Assembly (NCBI RefSeq): GCF_000024345.1
Contig: NC_013729.1
Location: 4,278,001-4,342,000 of the forward strand
DNA from: Kribbella flavida DSM 17836
GTDB taxonomy: Bacteria > Actinomycetota > Actinomycetes > Propionibacteriales > Kribbellaceae
Length of the DNA: 64,000 nt
Direction of reading: 5' to 3'
In this document: one piece after another, positions 1 through 8,248 of the stretch
Numbering within the stretch: position 1 is the first letter of the stretch
Layout: each line of letters starts with the position of its first letter
Translations under genes and position numbers: made by a program
The notes under the pieces: model-generated
What the model was told of the DNA's origin: nothing
The model's input: the letters and a program-made list of their open reading frames with translations, nothing else
Database searches by the model: none

Positions 1-780
1 GCCTTCGGCGTGGGCATCGACAAGCCGGACGTGCGCAGCGTGGTGCACGCCAGCCCACCGGGCAGTCTCGACGAGTACTACCAAGAGGTCGGACGCGCCG
101 GCCGGGACGGTCAGCCGGCCCGGGCGGTGCTGGTGTTCAACCCGGGTGACCTGCGGCTGCCACGGATGTTCGCCGCGGCTGCCCGGGTCCGCGACGCCGA
201 CGTGGACGCCGTGCTGGCCGTGCTCACCCGGACCGCCGGCCCGCTCGAACTTCCCGACCTGGCCCGCCGCACCGGCCTCGGCGTCCGGCGGACCGAAAAG
301 ATCGTCGAACGGCTCGCGGACGCCGGGGCCGCGACCCTGCGCGCGGGCACCGTGATCCCGCACCTCGACGCAGAGCAGGCCGCCGGGACGGTTCGGCGGA
401 CACATGACGCGGAGCAGGCGCGCCATGCCGTCGCCGAGAGCCGGATCGACGCGGTCCGCCACTACGCCGAGACACAGCACTGCCGCCGCGCGGAGCTGCT
501 GGCCTGGTTCGGAGAGGCGTTCACCGGTCCGTGCGGCAATTGCGACAACGATCGTCGGCCTGTACGTCAGTTGCGCGCGCCGCTGCGCCCAGCAGGCGAG
601 CTGTACCCGGGTGCCGGCGTCGACCCCGGCACCCGGTTACAGCACCGCTTGTGGGGCGCAGGCGTGGTGCTGTCCGCCGATGCGCACGAGCTGCTCGTGG
701 TGTTCGACTCGGTCGGCTACCGCCACCTCACGCCATCGACCTTGACCAACGGTCTGCTGCACATCGAACCGGCCGGATGA
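1..780 (+). CDS. recQ: RecQ-family ATP-dependent DNA helicase, C-terminal part (5' end outside window)
   Basis: The reading frame is open from base 1, so the gene starts upstream. The first residues form helicase motifs V and VI (GIDKPDVR, then [12 protein letters not shown] with the arginine-finger region), followed by the RecQ C-terminal winged-helix and zinc region. RecQ enzymes unwind DNA 3'-5' in recombination and fork repair. The zinc site should hold four cysteines. Here the first is at 481-483 and the next two at 532-534 and 541-543, but the fourth position of CGNCDND is Asp (550-552). The tail of about 75 residues after it resembles the small beta domain of actinobacterial RecQ. The stop overlaps the ATG of the topoisomerase gene (ATGA, 777-780), so the two are probably co-translated. 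The family call is firm; the activity of this variant is not known. Confidence 0.93.
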   Translation, partial: AFGVGIDKPDVRSVVHASPPGSLDEYYQEVGRAGRDGQPARAVLVFNPGDLRLPRMFAAAARVRDADVDAVLAVLTRTAGPLELPDLARRTGLGVRRTEKIVERLADAGAATLRAGTVIPHLDAEQAAGTVRRTHDAEQARHAVAESRIDAVRHYAETQHCRRAELLAWFGEAFTGPCGNCDNDRRPVRQLRAPLRPAGELYPGAGVDPGTRLQHRLWGAGVVLSADAHELLVVFDSVGYRHLTPSTLTNGLLHIEPAG

Positions 781-1826
781 AGGCTCTCCGCCCACCCGGC
801 CTGCACCGCGTGCGGATCGAAGGACGTCTCGTCTGGTACGACGAGGCGGGCCGGCCGGTCGAGGACGCTGGTGAGCTGGCGCGTCTGGCGGAACTGGCCG
901 TACCGCCCGCCTGGCGCGAGGTGTGGGCCGCCGCCGACCCGCAGGCGGCCGTGCAGGCGACCGGCGTGGATGCGCGGGGACGGACGCAGTACCGCTACCT
1001 CCCGGCCGTCCTTCAGGCGCACGCCGAGGACAAGTTCGGCGCGCTGGCGGCCTTCGGACGCGCCCTGCCGTCGCTGCGCCGAACCGTGGCCGACCACGTG
1101 TCGGAGCCTCTCGGGGACCACCCGGACCGTCGGCCGGTACTCGCTGCCATGACGCGCCTGCTCGACCGCGGCTTCTTCCGCGTCGGCAGCAGCCGCTATC
1201 TCCGCGACAATCACACCTACGGCCTGACCACACTGCGCCGCGACCAGGTAACAATCACCGGCAGCGTGCTGCACTTCGACTACGTGGCCAAGGAGCATCT
1301 GCACCGGATCACCGACGTCGACGACGCGGACAGCGCACGGGTCGTCGTCGCGCTGCTGGCGATGCCTGGCACGCCGGACCAGCCACTGTTTCGCGCCGCG
1401 ACGCACCCGCGGCCCCCTGGCCCGGTGAGCAGCGCGACGGTCAACGCCTACCTGCACGGTCTGATCGGTCTGCCGGCCACCGCCAAGGCATTCCGCACCT
1501 GGTCCGGCACCGTCGTGGCCGCGGCCGCCCGGGCCGGCGCCGTACTGCCGGGCCTCGCTACCCGCGCGTCGCCGGATTCACCACGAGTCGCCGTCGTCAG
1601 CGCCGCCGCGCTGCTGGGCAACACCCCCGCGGTGGCCCGGACGTCCTACGTTCACCCCGCGGTGCTGGCCGGTGACCCCGCACCTGAGGTGGCCCGGGCA
1701 GTCGACGCCGTCGCCGAGCGCGAAGGCCACCGAGACCTGCGGCTGGTCTGGACCGACGCCGGCGTCCAGGCGGCCGTCGCGCACCAGCTCGAGGAGGTCA
1801 ACACCTCGTCCACCCCGCACGGCTGA
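777..1826 (+). CDS. DNA topoisomerase IB (eukaryote-like type IB)
   Basis: This 349-residue protein matches the poxvirus/bacterial type IB topoisomerases, which relax supercoils through a 3'-phosphotyrosyl intermediate. Visible signatures are the [11 protein letters not shown] and YGLTTLRR block near residues 138-155, and the SYVHP motif near the C terminus holding the probable catalytic tyrosine (Tyr291). Length and domain order are normal for bacterial TopIB. I start at the ATG at 777 because the family's N-terminal sequence begins there and it overlaps the recQ stop. The 5' neighbour is a RecQ helicase, an unusual partner: RecQ is classically paired with topoisomerase III, a type IA enzyme. 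The coupling suggests joint action in resolving or relaxing DNA, which is inference. Confidence 0.92.
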   Translation: MKALRPPGLHRVRIEGRLVWYDEAGRPVEDAGELARLAELAVPPAWREVWAAADPQAAVQATGVDARGRTQYRYLPAVLQAHAEDKFGALAAFGRALPSLRRTVADHVSEPLGDHPDRRPVLAAMTRLLDRGFFRVGSSRYLRDNHTYGLTTLRRDQVTITGSVLHFDYVAKEHLHRITDVDDADSARVVVALLAMPGTPDQPLFRAATHPRPPGPVSSATVNAYLHGLIGLPATAKAFRTWSGTVVAAAARAGAVLPGLATRASPDSPRVAVVSAAALLGNTPAVARTSYVHPAVLAGDPAPEVARAVDAVAEREGHRDLRLVWTDAGVQAAVAHQLEEVNTSSTPHG

Positions 1827-1892
1827 GACCTGCCCGACGCGCCGGGTGTCCAGCCCGACGGACCTGACGTGGAGCCGGTTGACGGTGTGCTC

Positions 1893-2822
1893 TCAGAGGG
1901 TTTCGAGGGCAAGGCTCCAGAGCCGATCGGCAGCCACCGGGTCGACTGCCCACTCGGCCACGCCACGCCGGACGTCCGGGCCGCCGGCAACAACCTCGGC
2001 TTCCTGGTTGTCCTCGAAGTAGCGGCCGGTCACGCCTTCGACCAGCGGCGAGCCCGCCAGGAGCACCGAGGTGGCCGCTCCCTGCTCCGGGGTCTTGTAG
2101 TACTCGGGCGTGATCAGCTTGCCGTCCTCGTCCATCGCTCCCATCGCCCGCATCGTCTCCGGTGAGATCAGCCGCTGGAGGTTGGTGTGGATGAAGCCCG
2201 GCGCCAAGGCGTTGGCGGTGATTGCCTCGCCGGCCCAGTTCCGGGCGATGCCCGCCGCCAGCAGCACTCCGGCCGTCTTGGACTGGCCGTACGCCGCCCA
2301 CGGATCGTACGGGCGCCGCTCGAAGTGGAGGTCGTCCAGGTCGACCGGCGAGCTTCGCTGCACACCGGAGCTCACCACGACCACGCGCGAGTTCCCGGCG
2401 GCGCGGAGGGCGTCGTGCAGTCCGTGCGCGAGCTGGAAGTGGCCGAGAAAGTTGGTTGCCAGCTGCAACTCCCACCCCGCCGGACTCAGTTCCCGGGTCG
2501 GCACGGCCATGATTCCGGCGTTCGCCACCAGCGCGTGCAACGGGCCGGTCCAGGACGCCACGAAAGCCTGCACGGACGCCGGGTCGGCCAGGTCCAGGGC
2601 GGCGACCCGCACGCCCGGGAGCTGGGCCAACGCACTTCCGGCGTCGGGGCGGCGGGTGGCGACGGTGACCTCCGCACCGGCACCGGCCAGCGCACGAACG
2701 GTCTCCGTCCCGAGGCCGGAAGCCCCGCCGGTGACGATCATGCGCTTCCCGCTCAGGTCCACGCCGGCGAGGACCTCGGCGGCGGTGCTGCGAGCGTCAA
2801 AAGGGGTTTGGATCAAGGTCAT
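1893..2822 (-). CDS. Short-chain dehydrogenase/reductase (SDR), retinol-dehydrogenase-like
   Basis: This 309-residue classical SDR fold oxidises or reduces an unknown alcohol/carbonyl substrate with NAD(P). The cofactor motif TGGASGLG is at residues 31-38, NAG at about 101-103, the catalytic serine at about 151/152, and YxxxK at Tyr178/Lys182, so the active site looks complete. The extra N-terminal segment (about 25 residues) and overall length resemble the retinol dehydrogenase/WW-oxidoreductase-like branch common in actinobacteria. The start codon has no Shine-Dalgarno sequence, but TAGCGT lies exactly six bases upstream, suggesting a leaderless mRNA. It is a single gene; the next minus-strand gene upstream begins 49 bases away. 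Confidence 0.88.
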   Translation of the reverse strand: MTLIQTPFDARSTAAEVLAGVDLSGKRMIVTGGASGLGTETVRALAGAGAEVTVATRRPDAGSALAQLPGVRVAALDLADPASVQAFVASWTGPLHALVANAGIMAVPTRELSPAGWELQLATNFLGHFQLAHGLHDALRAAGNSRVVVVSSGVQRSSPVDLDDLHFERRPYDPWAAYGQSKTAGVLLAAGIARNWAGEAITANALAPGFIHTNLQRLISPETMRAMGAMDEDGKLITPEYYKTPEQGAATSVLLAGSPLVEGVTGRYFEDNQEAEVVAGGPDVRRGVAEWAVDPVAADRLWSLALETL

Positions 2823-2828
2823 ACCAGC

Positions 2829-2834
2829 ACGCTA
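2829..2834 (-). promoter_or_regulatory. Probable -10 box of a leaderless promoter (SDR gene)
   Basis: TAGCGT reads on the minus strand, followed by GCTGGT and the ATG at 2822. It fits TANNNT placed six bases before the start, with no ribosome-binding site. No convincing -35 was found. Confidence 0.5.
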
Positions 2835-2871
2835 CGCAGCGAGACCGGGGTACGCATCAGTACTCTGACTG

Positions 2872-3711
2872 TCAGCGCTCGACCTGGAACGGGTCCCGGT
2901 CGGCCGCGACAGCTGCGAACAGGGCGGCTCCGAGCTTGCCGTAGAGGTGTTGCTGCAGGGTCGGGCCAAAGCTCACGCGGCTGACGCCGAGTACAGCGAA
3001 GTCGGCCAGTGACAGGTCGCTCTGCCGGCCGTAGCCAACGTTGACCGGGCCAGGGATCGCTTCCACCATCGCTCGGACGACTGCGGGATCTGCCTGGCCG
3101 ATGGGATAGACGCAGTCCGCACCGGCGTCAAGGTACTGCGTCCCGCGGGCGATGGCTGCGGCGAGCTGCTCGCCGGGCGAGCCGGCCCGGCGCAGGAACG
3201 CGTCGATCCGCGCATTGATCACCAGATCCACGCCGAGCGACGTCGCCGCGGCTCGCACCGCCGCCAGGAACTCCGCGTGTTCCGTGGCCTCGACCAGCTG
3301 TCCGGTGGAAGGGTCCGAGTCCTCCAGGTTCAGCCCGACCGCCCCGGTCGCGGCGAATCGTTCGACGAGTTCTGCCGGATCGAGGCGGTAGCCCCGTTCG
3401 AAGTCGATGGTGACCGGCACGTGGACCGCCCGAGCGACCCGGGCGGCCCCCGCCAGCACCTCGCCGACGGGCGCCGCCTCGCCGTCGTCGTACCCGAGAA
3501 TCGCCGCTGTCGCGAAGCTGCTCGTCGCGACCGCCGGGAACCCGGCCGCCACGGCCAGGCGGGCCGAGGCGGCGTCCCAGACGTTCGGCAGAACCAGCGG
3601 CTTTCCCGGTACGTGCAGCGCGCGCAAGGCAGTTGCCTTGTCCCGGTACGGCGGGTCGCCGGTGGCACCCGCCGAGCACGGTTCCTCCCGCGGCCCGCCG
3701 ATCCGGCTCAT
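2872..3711 (-). CDS. Isocitrate lyase/phosphoenolpyruvate mutase superfamily protein
   Basis: The 279-residue product belongs to the PEP mutase/isocitrate lyase TIM-barrel superfamily, which makes or breaks C-C or C-P bonds next to a carboxylate. Recognisable blocks are LPNVWDAASAR near the N terminus, GYDDGE in the substrate loop, LNLEDS (metal-binding Glu/Asp) and INARIDAF. The KKCGH signature of true isocitrate lyase is absent, as in the short branch often annotated as carboxyphosphonate phosphorylmutase-like; the substrate is unknown. I start at the ATG at 3711, whose ATGA overlaps the stop of the upstream VOC gene. It is the last gene of a three-gene operon (SRPBCC, VOC, this gene). Confidence 0.87.
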   Translation of the reverse strand: MSRIGGPREEPCSAGATGDPPYRDKATALRALHVPGKPLVLPNVWDAASARLAVAAGFPAVATSSFATAAILGYDDGEAAPVGEVLAGAARVARAVHVPVTIDFERGYRLDPAELVERFAATGAVGLNLEDSDPSTGQLVEATEHAEFLAAVRAAATSLGVDLVINARIDAFLRRAGSPGEQLAAAIARGTQYLDAGADCVYPIGQADPAVVRAMVEAIPGPVNVGYGRQSDLSLADFAVLGVSRVSFGPTLQQHLYGKLGAALFAAVAADRDPFQVER

Positions 3712-4061
3712 GGGTGCTGCGTGAACTGGATGATCTGCAGGTAGTTGCCGTCCGGGTCGACGAACGTGCCGAAGCGGCCGGCCGGGCGGTCCTCCCCGGG
3801 CGCCAGCCACTGCACGCCGGCCGCCTGGAGCTGCGCCTCGACGGCGGCGAAGTCGTCCACGTGGAAGTTGAGCATCATCCGGCCCGGCTCGGGATTCGTC
3901 GAGGCGATGTCGTCGCGGTGATCGATCACCAGCAGGAAGCCGCCGAGGTCGATCGCCCCGTCGCCGTCCTGGTCCGGCGCGAGCGCCTTGCGGTACCAGT
4001 CACGGAGCTCGGCGGGCCGGGTCGAGCCGAGCAGGATGCTGCCGGGGTGCAGAGTGGTCAC
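3708..4061 (-). CDS. VOC-family (glyoxalase/bleomycin-resistance fold) protein
   Basis: A 117-residue single VOC module. It begins with the typical GSILLGSTRPAELRDWYRKA segment and ends with FVDPDGNYLQIIQF, the last metal-ligand strand of glyoxalase-like proteins. Such proteins are small metal-dependent lyases, isomerases or ligand binders; the substrate cannot be read here. The start is a GTG at 4061; the frame stays open upstream but has no family similarity there. The stop overlaps the next gene's ATG (3708-3711), implying coupled translation. The SRPBCC gene lies 68 bases upstream and probably shares the promoter with twin palindromes near 4700. Confidence 0.88.
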   Translation of the reverse strand: MTTLHPGSILLGSTRPAELRDWYRKALAPDQDGDGAIDLGGFLLVIDHRDDIASTNPEPGRMMLNFHVDDFAAVEAQLQAAGVQWLAPGEDRPAGRFGTFVDPDGNYLQIIQFTQHP

Positions 4062-4129
4062 AGGAGGGTCCTTGTCGTAGGCAAGATTCGGTCGGGGGTC
4101 AACGGTCGTGCGACGCGAGTGGGAACGCC

Positions 4130-4627
4130 CTAGCCTGCGAAGGCCTCCACCCGGCCGCCGATCACGTCGACGCCGTCGGTGACCTCGTTCGGCAGGCCCT
4201 GGCCGGTGGTGATCAGCTTCCGCAGGCTGTGGCCGACGTAGAAGCCCCAGCTCTGGTGGCAGATGTCGTAGCACTCGAACTCCGGAACGAGGCCGACGTG
4301 GGTGAAGCGCAGTTCGGTCCGGCCGTCGTCCCGGCGGGAGATCTCGAACCGGATCTCGGTGTCGTTCCACTCCTCCTGGTCCTCGACGAAGTTGAAGGTG
4401 TTGTCGAGCACCAGCCAGGTGACGAGCTGGTTCGGAACCACCTCGACGACCCGGATCCGGCAGTGGTGCACACCACCCGGTACGTCGTACTCGAACTCGT
4501 CGCCCGCCGCCGCTGTCCCGCCGGTGATGTTCTTCGACCACCAGCCCCGCACCGCGGTGACGGCCTCGAACACCCGCTCGGGCGACTGCTCGAAGTCCTG
4601 GACGATGCTGCTGCCCTGCTCGGTCAT
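4130..4627 (-). CDS. SRPBCC-domain (AHSA1/START-like) protein
   Basis: The product, about 165 residues, has the SRPBCC/AHSA1 hydrophobic-pocket fold: an N-terminal strand with QSPERVFEAVT, WWSKNITGG, a central VTWLVLDN segment, and a C-terminal long helix (WGFYVGHSLRKLITTGQG). These proteins bind hydrophobic ligands or act as Hsp90-activator-like modules; no catalytic residues can be assigned. I choose the ATG at 4627, which has an AGG about seven bases upstream; a GTG at 4645 in the same frame is an alternative. It is first in an operon with the VOC and PEP-mutase-like genes. The region just upstream has a promoter flanked by two identical-type palindromes. Confidence 0.86.
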   Translation of the reverse strand: MTEQGSSIVQDFEQSPERVFEAVTAVRGWWSKNITGGTAAAGDEFEYDVPGGVHHCRIRVVEVVPNQLVTWLVLDNTFNFVEDQEEWNDTEIRFEISRRDDGRTELRFTHVGLVPEFECYDICHQSWGFYVGHSLRKLITTGQGLPNEVTDGVDVIGGRVEAFAG

Positions 4628-4670
4628 GCTGTGCCTGCTTTCCACTTCCGATGATCACGCCACACTTCGC

Positions 4671-4730
4671 GCAACGTTTGGTTGCACGACAAGCTATCCC
4701 TTCCAGCAGCAATTAGCAACCATCGGTTGC
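4671..4730 (-). promoter_or_regulatory. Promoter flanked by twin GCAAC-N5-GTTGC operators
   Basis: Two 15-bp palindromes, GCAAC-GTTTG-GTTGC (4671-4685) and GCAAC-CATCG-GTTGC (4716-4730), lie 45 bp apart centre to centre. On the minus strand, TTGCTA (overlapping the distal palindrome) and TAGCTT are spaced by 17 bases, and the expected transcription start falls at the proximal palindrome. This is a typical repressor arrangement, probably for a TetR- or MarR-type dimer, but no regulator gene lies beside it. Confidence 0.6.
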
Positions 4731-4879
4731 AGTACCTCACGCGGGCCCGCCGGTTCAGCCCGCTGAGGAGCTCGCGAATCGGGCGACGAGGGAAGTCGAG
4801 CCGGAACTTCAGGTCGGTAGGCGCGTCGTCAGCGCCTCCCAGCCTTCGGCTTCGGCGAGGTTGGCGAGGAACCAGAACC

Positions 4880-4980
4880 ATGCTCACCACCGTCGCCACC
4901 GTGCTCGCCGGACTCATCGGCGTCGGCATCTTCGTCATCGGCGCGCGCCTTGTGGGCACCGCAGGCCGCGGCCGGCCAAG
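4880..4980 (+). pseudogene. Remnant of a DUF4267-like small membrane protein
   Basis: From the ATG at 4880 (GAGGAACC upstream) the frame reads a single hydrophobic helix, MLTTVATVLAGLIGVGIFVI, then GARLVG. This resembles the N terminus of DUF4267-type membrane proteins as I remember them. The family's next block (AP.AAA.G.G) continues in the +1 frame as APQAAAG, suggesting a frameshift. The rest of the gene is missing: the reading runs into the antisense of the GNAT gene ending at 4991. The remaining 4628-4879 stretch holds only the promoter/operator region. This is a weak call based on a short segment. Confidence 0.35.
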
Positions 4981-4990
4981 AACTCTCCGG

Positions 4991-5434
4991 CTACGGCAGC
5001 TGGATCGAGTACAGGATGAAGCCGCGGTTCTCGGCGACCTGATCGTAGAGGCGGCGGGCAGCCGTGTTCGATTCCTGGGTCGCCCAGTAGACGCGGCTGC
5101 AGTCGTTGGCCGTCGCCCAGTCGGTGACCGCGGCGATCAGCGCCCGGGCGACGCCCCGGCCGCGGGCGTCCGGTGCGGTGAAGAGGTCCTGCAGGTAGCA
5201 GACGTCGGCCGACGTGGTGCTCGCGTGCGTGAGAAAGTGTGCGATGCCCACCAGCGAGCCGTCCACCTTCGCACCGAGGGCGTGCATCCGCTCGGCCGCG
5301 CTGAACTCGGCCCAGCAGCGGTCGAAGAACTCGGCCGGCATCGTCCGCCCGTAGAACTCGTTGTACCCCGCGAACAACCACTGCCAGGTCTCGCGGTCAG
5401 CCGCAGTCAGGCGGTCGACGGTCAAGGCGCTCAT
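4991..5434 (-). CDS. GNAT-family N-acetyltransferase
   Basis: The 147-residue protein has the Gcn5-related acetyltransferase fold. The acetyl-CoA loop is DARGRGVARALI (Q/RxxGxG/A) near residues 93-104, preceded by the CYLQDLFTAP strand, and the C-terminal YWATQESNTAARRLYDQ block is characteristic of small-molecule or peptide acetyltransferases. The substrate is unknown. The ATG at 5434 has GGAG upstream and overlaps the stop of the PAP2 gene (ATGA). It is the last gene of a four-gene overlapping chain (membrane protein, diiron protein, PAP2, GNAT). Confidence 0.88.
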   Translation of the reverse strand: MSALTVDRLTAADRETWQWLFAGYNEFYGRTMPAEFFDRCWAEFSAAERMHALGAKVDGSLVGIAHFLTHASTTSADVCYLQDLFTAPDARGRGVARALIAAVTDWATANDCSRVYWATQESNTAARRLYDQVAENRGFILYSIQLP

Positions 5435-6246
5435 GCATCTCCTTCGAGTCCGGATCGATAGCCACATTCTGGTCCACCGCTGGCAGGCGTTCGTCGGCTG
5501 TCGAAGATCAGTACCAGCGGCACGGCCAGCAGCAGGGCGATCAGGCCGTCGAGCCAGTAGTGGTTGGCGGTGACAACGACCACCGTGAAGGTGATCACCG
5601 GATGCGCCGCCCACAACCACCGCCAGCCCGACCGGGTCGCCCGGATCAGGAACACCGACACCAGGAACGCCCAGCCGACGTGCAGGCTCGGCATCGCCGC
5701 GAACTGGTTCGCCAGTCCGCTGTCCGCGTCCGGCCCGTACACCGACTGCCCGAACAGTACGCCGGTGTCGACCCACCCGAGCTCCGGCAGCATGCGCGGT
5801 GGCGCGAGCGGAAACACCAGGTGCCCGATCAGGGCGAGTCCGGTGAGTGCCGCCAGCGACCACCGGGCTTTCGCGTACTGCGCAGGGCGCTTGACCAGCA
5901 ACCAGAGCAGCACGATCGCGGTCATCGGGAAGTGCACGTAGGCGTAGTACCGGTTCGCGAACTGGGCGAGATCGGGGACCCGCAGCACGACCGACTGGAC
6001 CTCGGCCTCACTGGGCAGTCCGAGGCCGGCCTGGAAGTGGATGAGCGCGTCGGCATTCAGGAACGCGGCGCCGGCGTGCAGGGCGGAGACGAACCTGCCG
6101 ACGGTGTAGACGCCGAACAGCACAAGCAGCAGCGCGACCTCCCGGATGAACCGCCTGCGGCGTGCGGGACCTTCGGTCCGTGGAGACGGCGGGAATTCTC
6201 CAGCGGCCTGCAGTGAGCCTCGACGCACGTCATCAGTTCCGCACAC
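5431..6246 (-). CDS. PAP2-superfamily membrane phosphatase/transferase (AUR1-like)
   Basis: This 271-residue integral membrane protein has about six hydrophobic segments. It carries the PAP2 signature split over FPLAPPRMLPE, MPSLHVGWAFL (PSLH with catalytic His) and ANHYWLDG (second His-containing motif), as in inositol-phosphoceramide-synthase-like and lipid-phosphate phosphatases. It likely removes or transfers a phosphate or phospho-head group on a lipid at the membrane surface; the lipid is not identifiable. The start is taken as GTG at 6246, inside the end of the preceding gene (14-base overlap); a later start would not affect the domains. The stop overlaps the GNAT start. Confidence 0.87.
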   Translation of the reverse strand: MCGTDDVRRGSLQAAGEFPPSPRTEGPARRRRFIREVALLLVLFGVYTVGRFVSALHAGAAFLNADALIHFQAGLGLPSEAEVQSVVLRVPDLAQFANRYYAYVHFPMTAIVLLWLLVKRPAQYAKARWSLAALTGLALIGHLVFPLAPPRMLPELGWVDTGVLFGQSVYGPDADSGLANQFAAMPSLHVGWAFLVSVFLIRATRSGWRWLWAAHPVITFTVVVVTANHYWLDGLIALLLAVPLVLIFDSRRTPASGGPECGYRSGLEGDA

Positions 6247-7147
6247 TTTGCGCCGCGCTGCGGGCAGTGCTCAGCGCTATCGCTTCGTCGAGGGCAGCCA
6301 TGATGTACCGCGGAACCTTCAGGCCCAGCTGCTGAGCCCACAGCAGCTCGTGCTCCACCAGGCTGATCTGGCGCGCGACCGCCGGCAGGTCGCGGTCGAG
6401 ATGCAGCGCACGCGCGACATCGCCGAAGTCCGCGCGCTGCCGACGGCTGGTCACGCCGACCGGAGCGAATGACCGCCGGCGCAGTATCCGCGCGAGCTGA
6501 AGCTGCCAGTCGCTGAGCCCTTCCTCTTTCACCAGCGCCTCGGCCGACCCGCGGTAGTACGCGAAGTGCCCGGGCTCCTGCCGCCTGATCGGAGCAATGA
6601 CCGTCTCTGCGATTGCGTGCTCGCCCATCGCCCGGAGTCCGTCGAGCAGGCGCGAGTACGCGATCACCGCCGATCGCTCCGTGGCCGCACCGGTCAGGTA
6701 GTAGAGCAGCCGGATCACTCCGAGCATGCCCGGCAGGTGCGAGAGCGCCCCGGTCACCCGGATCCTGGCACTCACCCTCGCCACGTCGATCGGGACCGGC
6801 ATCATCCCGAAGCCTTGCTGGGCCGCGTCGAGAAGGACGCCGTGCTGCAGCTCCTGCGGCCACCACACCTGTTCGTAGAAGATCCGGTCTGTCTCGGTGC
6901 TCTCGGGCATCAGAACCCGTAGCTCGAGCACGTTCCGCTCGACCTCGAGCTCCACCCGGGTGAGGTAGCCGAACACCCGGCCGAATCGGCGGCGGACCTG
7001 CTCGGGGTCCTTGATCGTCAGGTCGGCGGCATCGAGTGACAACGGCGGATGCTTCTCGGCGAGCATTTCGACGAACCGGCGAAGGCTGTCCCGAGAGTCG
7101 CGGCCGACCGGCGTACGTCGTCCCGGCTTGGCCCGCATCCGGGTCAC
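6233..7147 (-). CDS. Ferritin-like diiron protein of unknown function
   Basis: This 304-residue, largely helical soluble protein has two ExxH-type motifs consistent with a ferritin-like or acyl-ACP-desaturase-type dimetal site: WWPQELQHG near residues 94-102 and RRQEPGHFAYY near 189-199, each with further Glu/His residues on adjacent helices. Related actinobacterial proteins have, to my recollection, sometimes been mislabelled as LepA; no GTPase motif is present here. Diiron oxidase or desaturase activity is inference. The GTG start at 7147 overlaps the upstream stop (GTGA), so it should be translationally coupled to the membrane protein before it and the PAP2 gene after it, suggesting a membrane-lipid role. 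Confidence 0.7.
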   Translation of the reverse strand: MTRMRAKPGRRTPVGRDSRDSLRRFVEMLAEKHPPLSLDAADLTIKDPEQVRRRFGRVFGYLTRVELEVERNVLELRVLMPESTETDRIFYEQVWWPQELQHGVLLDAAQQGFGMMPVPIDVARVSARIRVTGALSHLPGMLGVIRLLYYLTGAATERSAVIAYSRLLDGLRAMGEHAIAETVIAPIRRQEPGHFAYYRGSAEALVKEEGLSDWQLQLARILRRRSFAPVGVTSRRQRADFGDVARALHLDRDLPAVARQISLVEHELLWAQQLGLKVPRYIMAALDEAIALSTARSAAQSVRN

Positions 7148-8229
7148 GAGTTGTTCGCCTCCGCCGTCCCGTCCGCCGAGTCAGTCGGCGCCGGGTGCGG
7201 ACGCTGCGGGGCCGCTGCTGCGCCGGTCACCAGCCCGGCGGGACGGCGCGCTCGAAGGGCGCCCGCGAAGCACAGTGCCAGGCCGAGCGCGAGCCAGCTT
7301 CCGAGCACGATGACGGGCTGAGCGATTCCGTGGCCGTCGAAGAACCCGGTGGAGCGCAACAACTGGCCGCTCGCGCCCGGCGGCAGCAGTTGCCCGAGCG
7401 CGCCGGACCAGCCGGGCAGCATCTCGGGTGCGGTCGAACTGCCTGACAGGGGATTGCCGATCAGCATCATGGTGACGGCGCCCAGACCGAAGCCGGCGTA
7501 GCCGAGCAGCGACCGCAGACCGAGGATGGTGAGGGAGGTCGCTGCGATGCCCAGGGCAACGGCGCCGCTGTTGGCCCAGAAGGAGCCGTCGAGCGAACCG
7601 AGCCAGTACTGAAGGATCGCGACCACGGCCAGACCACCCATTGACGCGAAGACGAGCGCTCCGGTGACCCGACGGGCGATGCCACGGACCAGGTTGGTCA
7701 GCAGGAACGCGGCGAGCAGGCCGCCCATGACCAGGGGCAGCGCTCCGGCGACCAGGCCGGCGCCGCGCGGGTCGTCGGCGGGGAAGGCCGCGAGGTCACG
7801 GACGGCGACCGGCGTACCGGCATCGTCGGCTTGGGCTCGGCCGAGCCCGCTTGCCACGCTCTGCAGGGTCTGGGCGACCGCTGCGCTGCCGGCGGAGGCG
7901 ATGATCACCTTCGGGGTCCCGGAGCTGAGGTCGATCGCCCCGTAAACCTTCCGGTCGCGGATCAACCGCTCGGCGGCGGCGGTGTCGGGGACCGCGGTGA
8001 CCCGGAACCCGTCGGGCAGTTGCCGGTCCAGCGCGGCGCTGACCTGAGCTACAGCCGCCGGCGGGCCGGCCACGGCGATGGGTAGATCCTGAACGGACGC
8101 GCGTACCGACGGCCAGGCGAACGCGGTGAGCAGTACGGCGGTGAGTACCGTGAGCAGCGCCGCTGCTCCCAGCACCGTCGACCACGGTGATGGCGAGGTG
8201 CCGGATGTCGGCGGGACCTGAGCGGCCAT
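7144..8229 (-). CDS. Membrane protein with ABC-2/YhgE-like architecture
   Basis: This 361-residue protein has one N-terminal membrane segment (residues 17-40), an extracytoplasmic domain of about 120 residues (DLPIAVAGPPAAVAQVSAAL, then KVYGAIDL), and five or more C-terminal membrane segments. That order (TM, external domain, membrane block) is shared with YhgE/Pip and DUF3533/ABC-2 permease-like proteins. No ATPase partner is encoded nearby, so transport is unproven. The ATG at 8229 has GGAG eight bases upstream. It is first in the overlapping chain running down to 4991. Confidence 0.75.
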   Translation of the reverse strand: MAAQVPPTSGTSPSPWSTVLGAAALLTVLTAVLLTAFAWPSVRASVQDLPIAVAGPPAAVAQVSAALDRQLPDGFRVTAVPDTAAAERLIRDRKVYGAIDLSSGTPKVIIASAGSAAVAQTLQSVASGLGRAQADDAGTPVAVRDLAAFPADDPRGAGLVAGALPLVMGGLLAAFLLTNLVRGIARRVTGALVFASMGGLAVVAILQYWLGSLDGSFWANSGAVALGIAATSLTILGLRSLLGYAGFGLGAVTMMLIGNPLSGSSTAPEMLPGWSGALGQLLPPGASGQLLRSTGFFDGHGIAQPVIVLGSWLALGLALCFAGALRARRPAGLVTGAAAAPQRPHPAPTDSADGTAEANNS

Positions 8230-8248
8230 GTTGACTCCTCGGAGAGAT

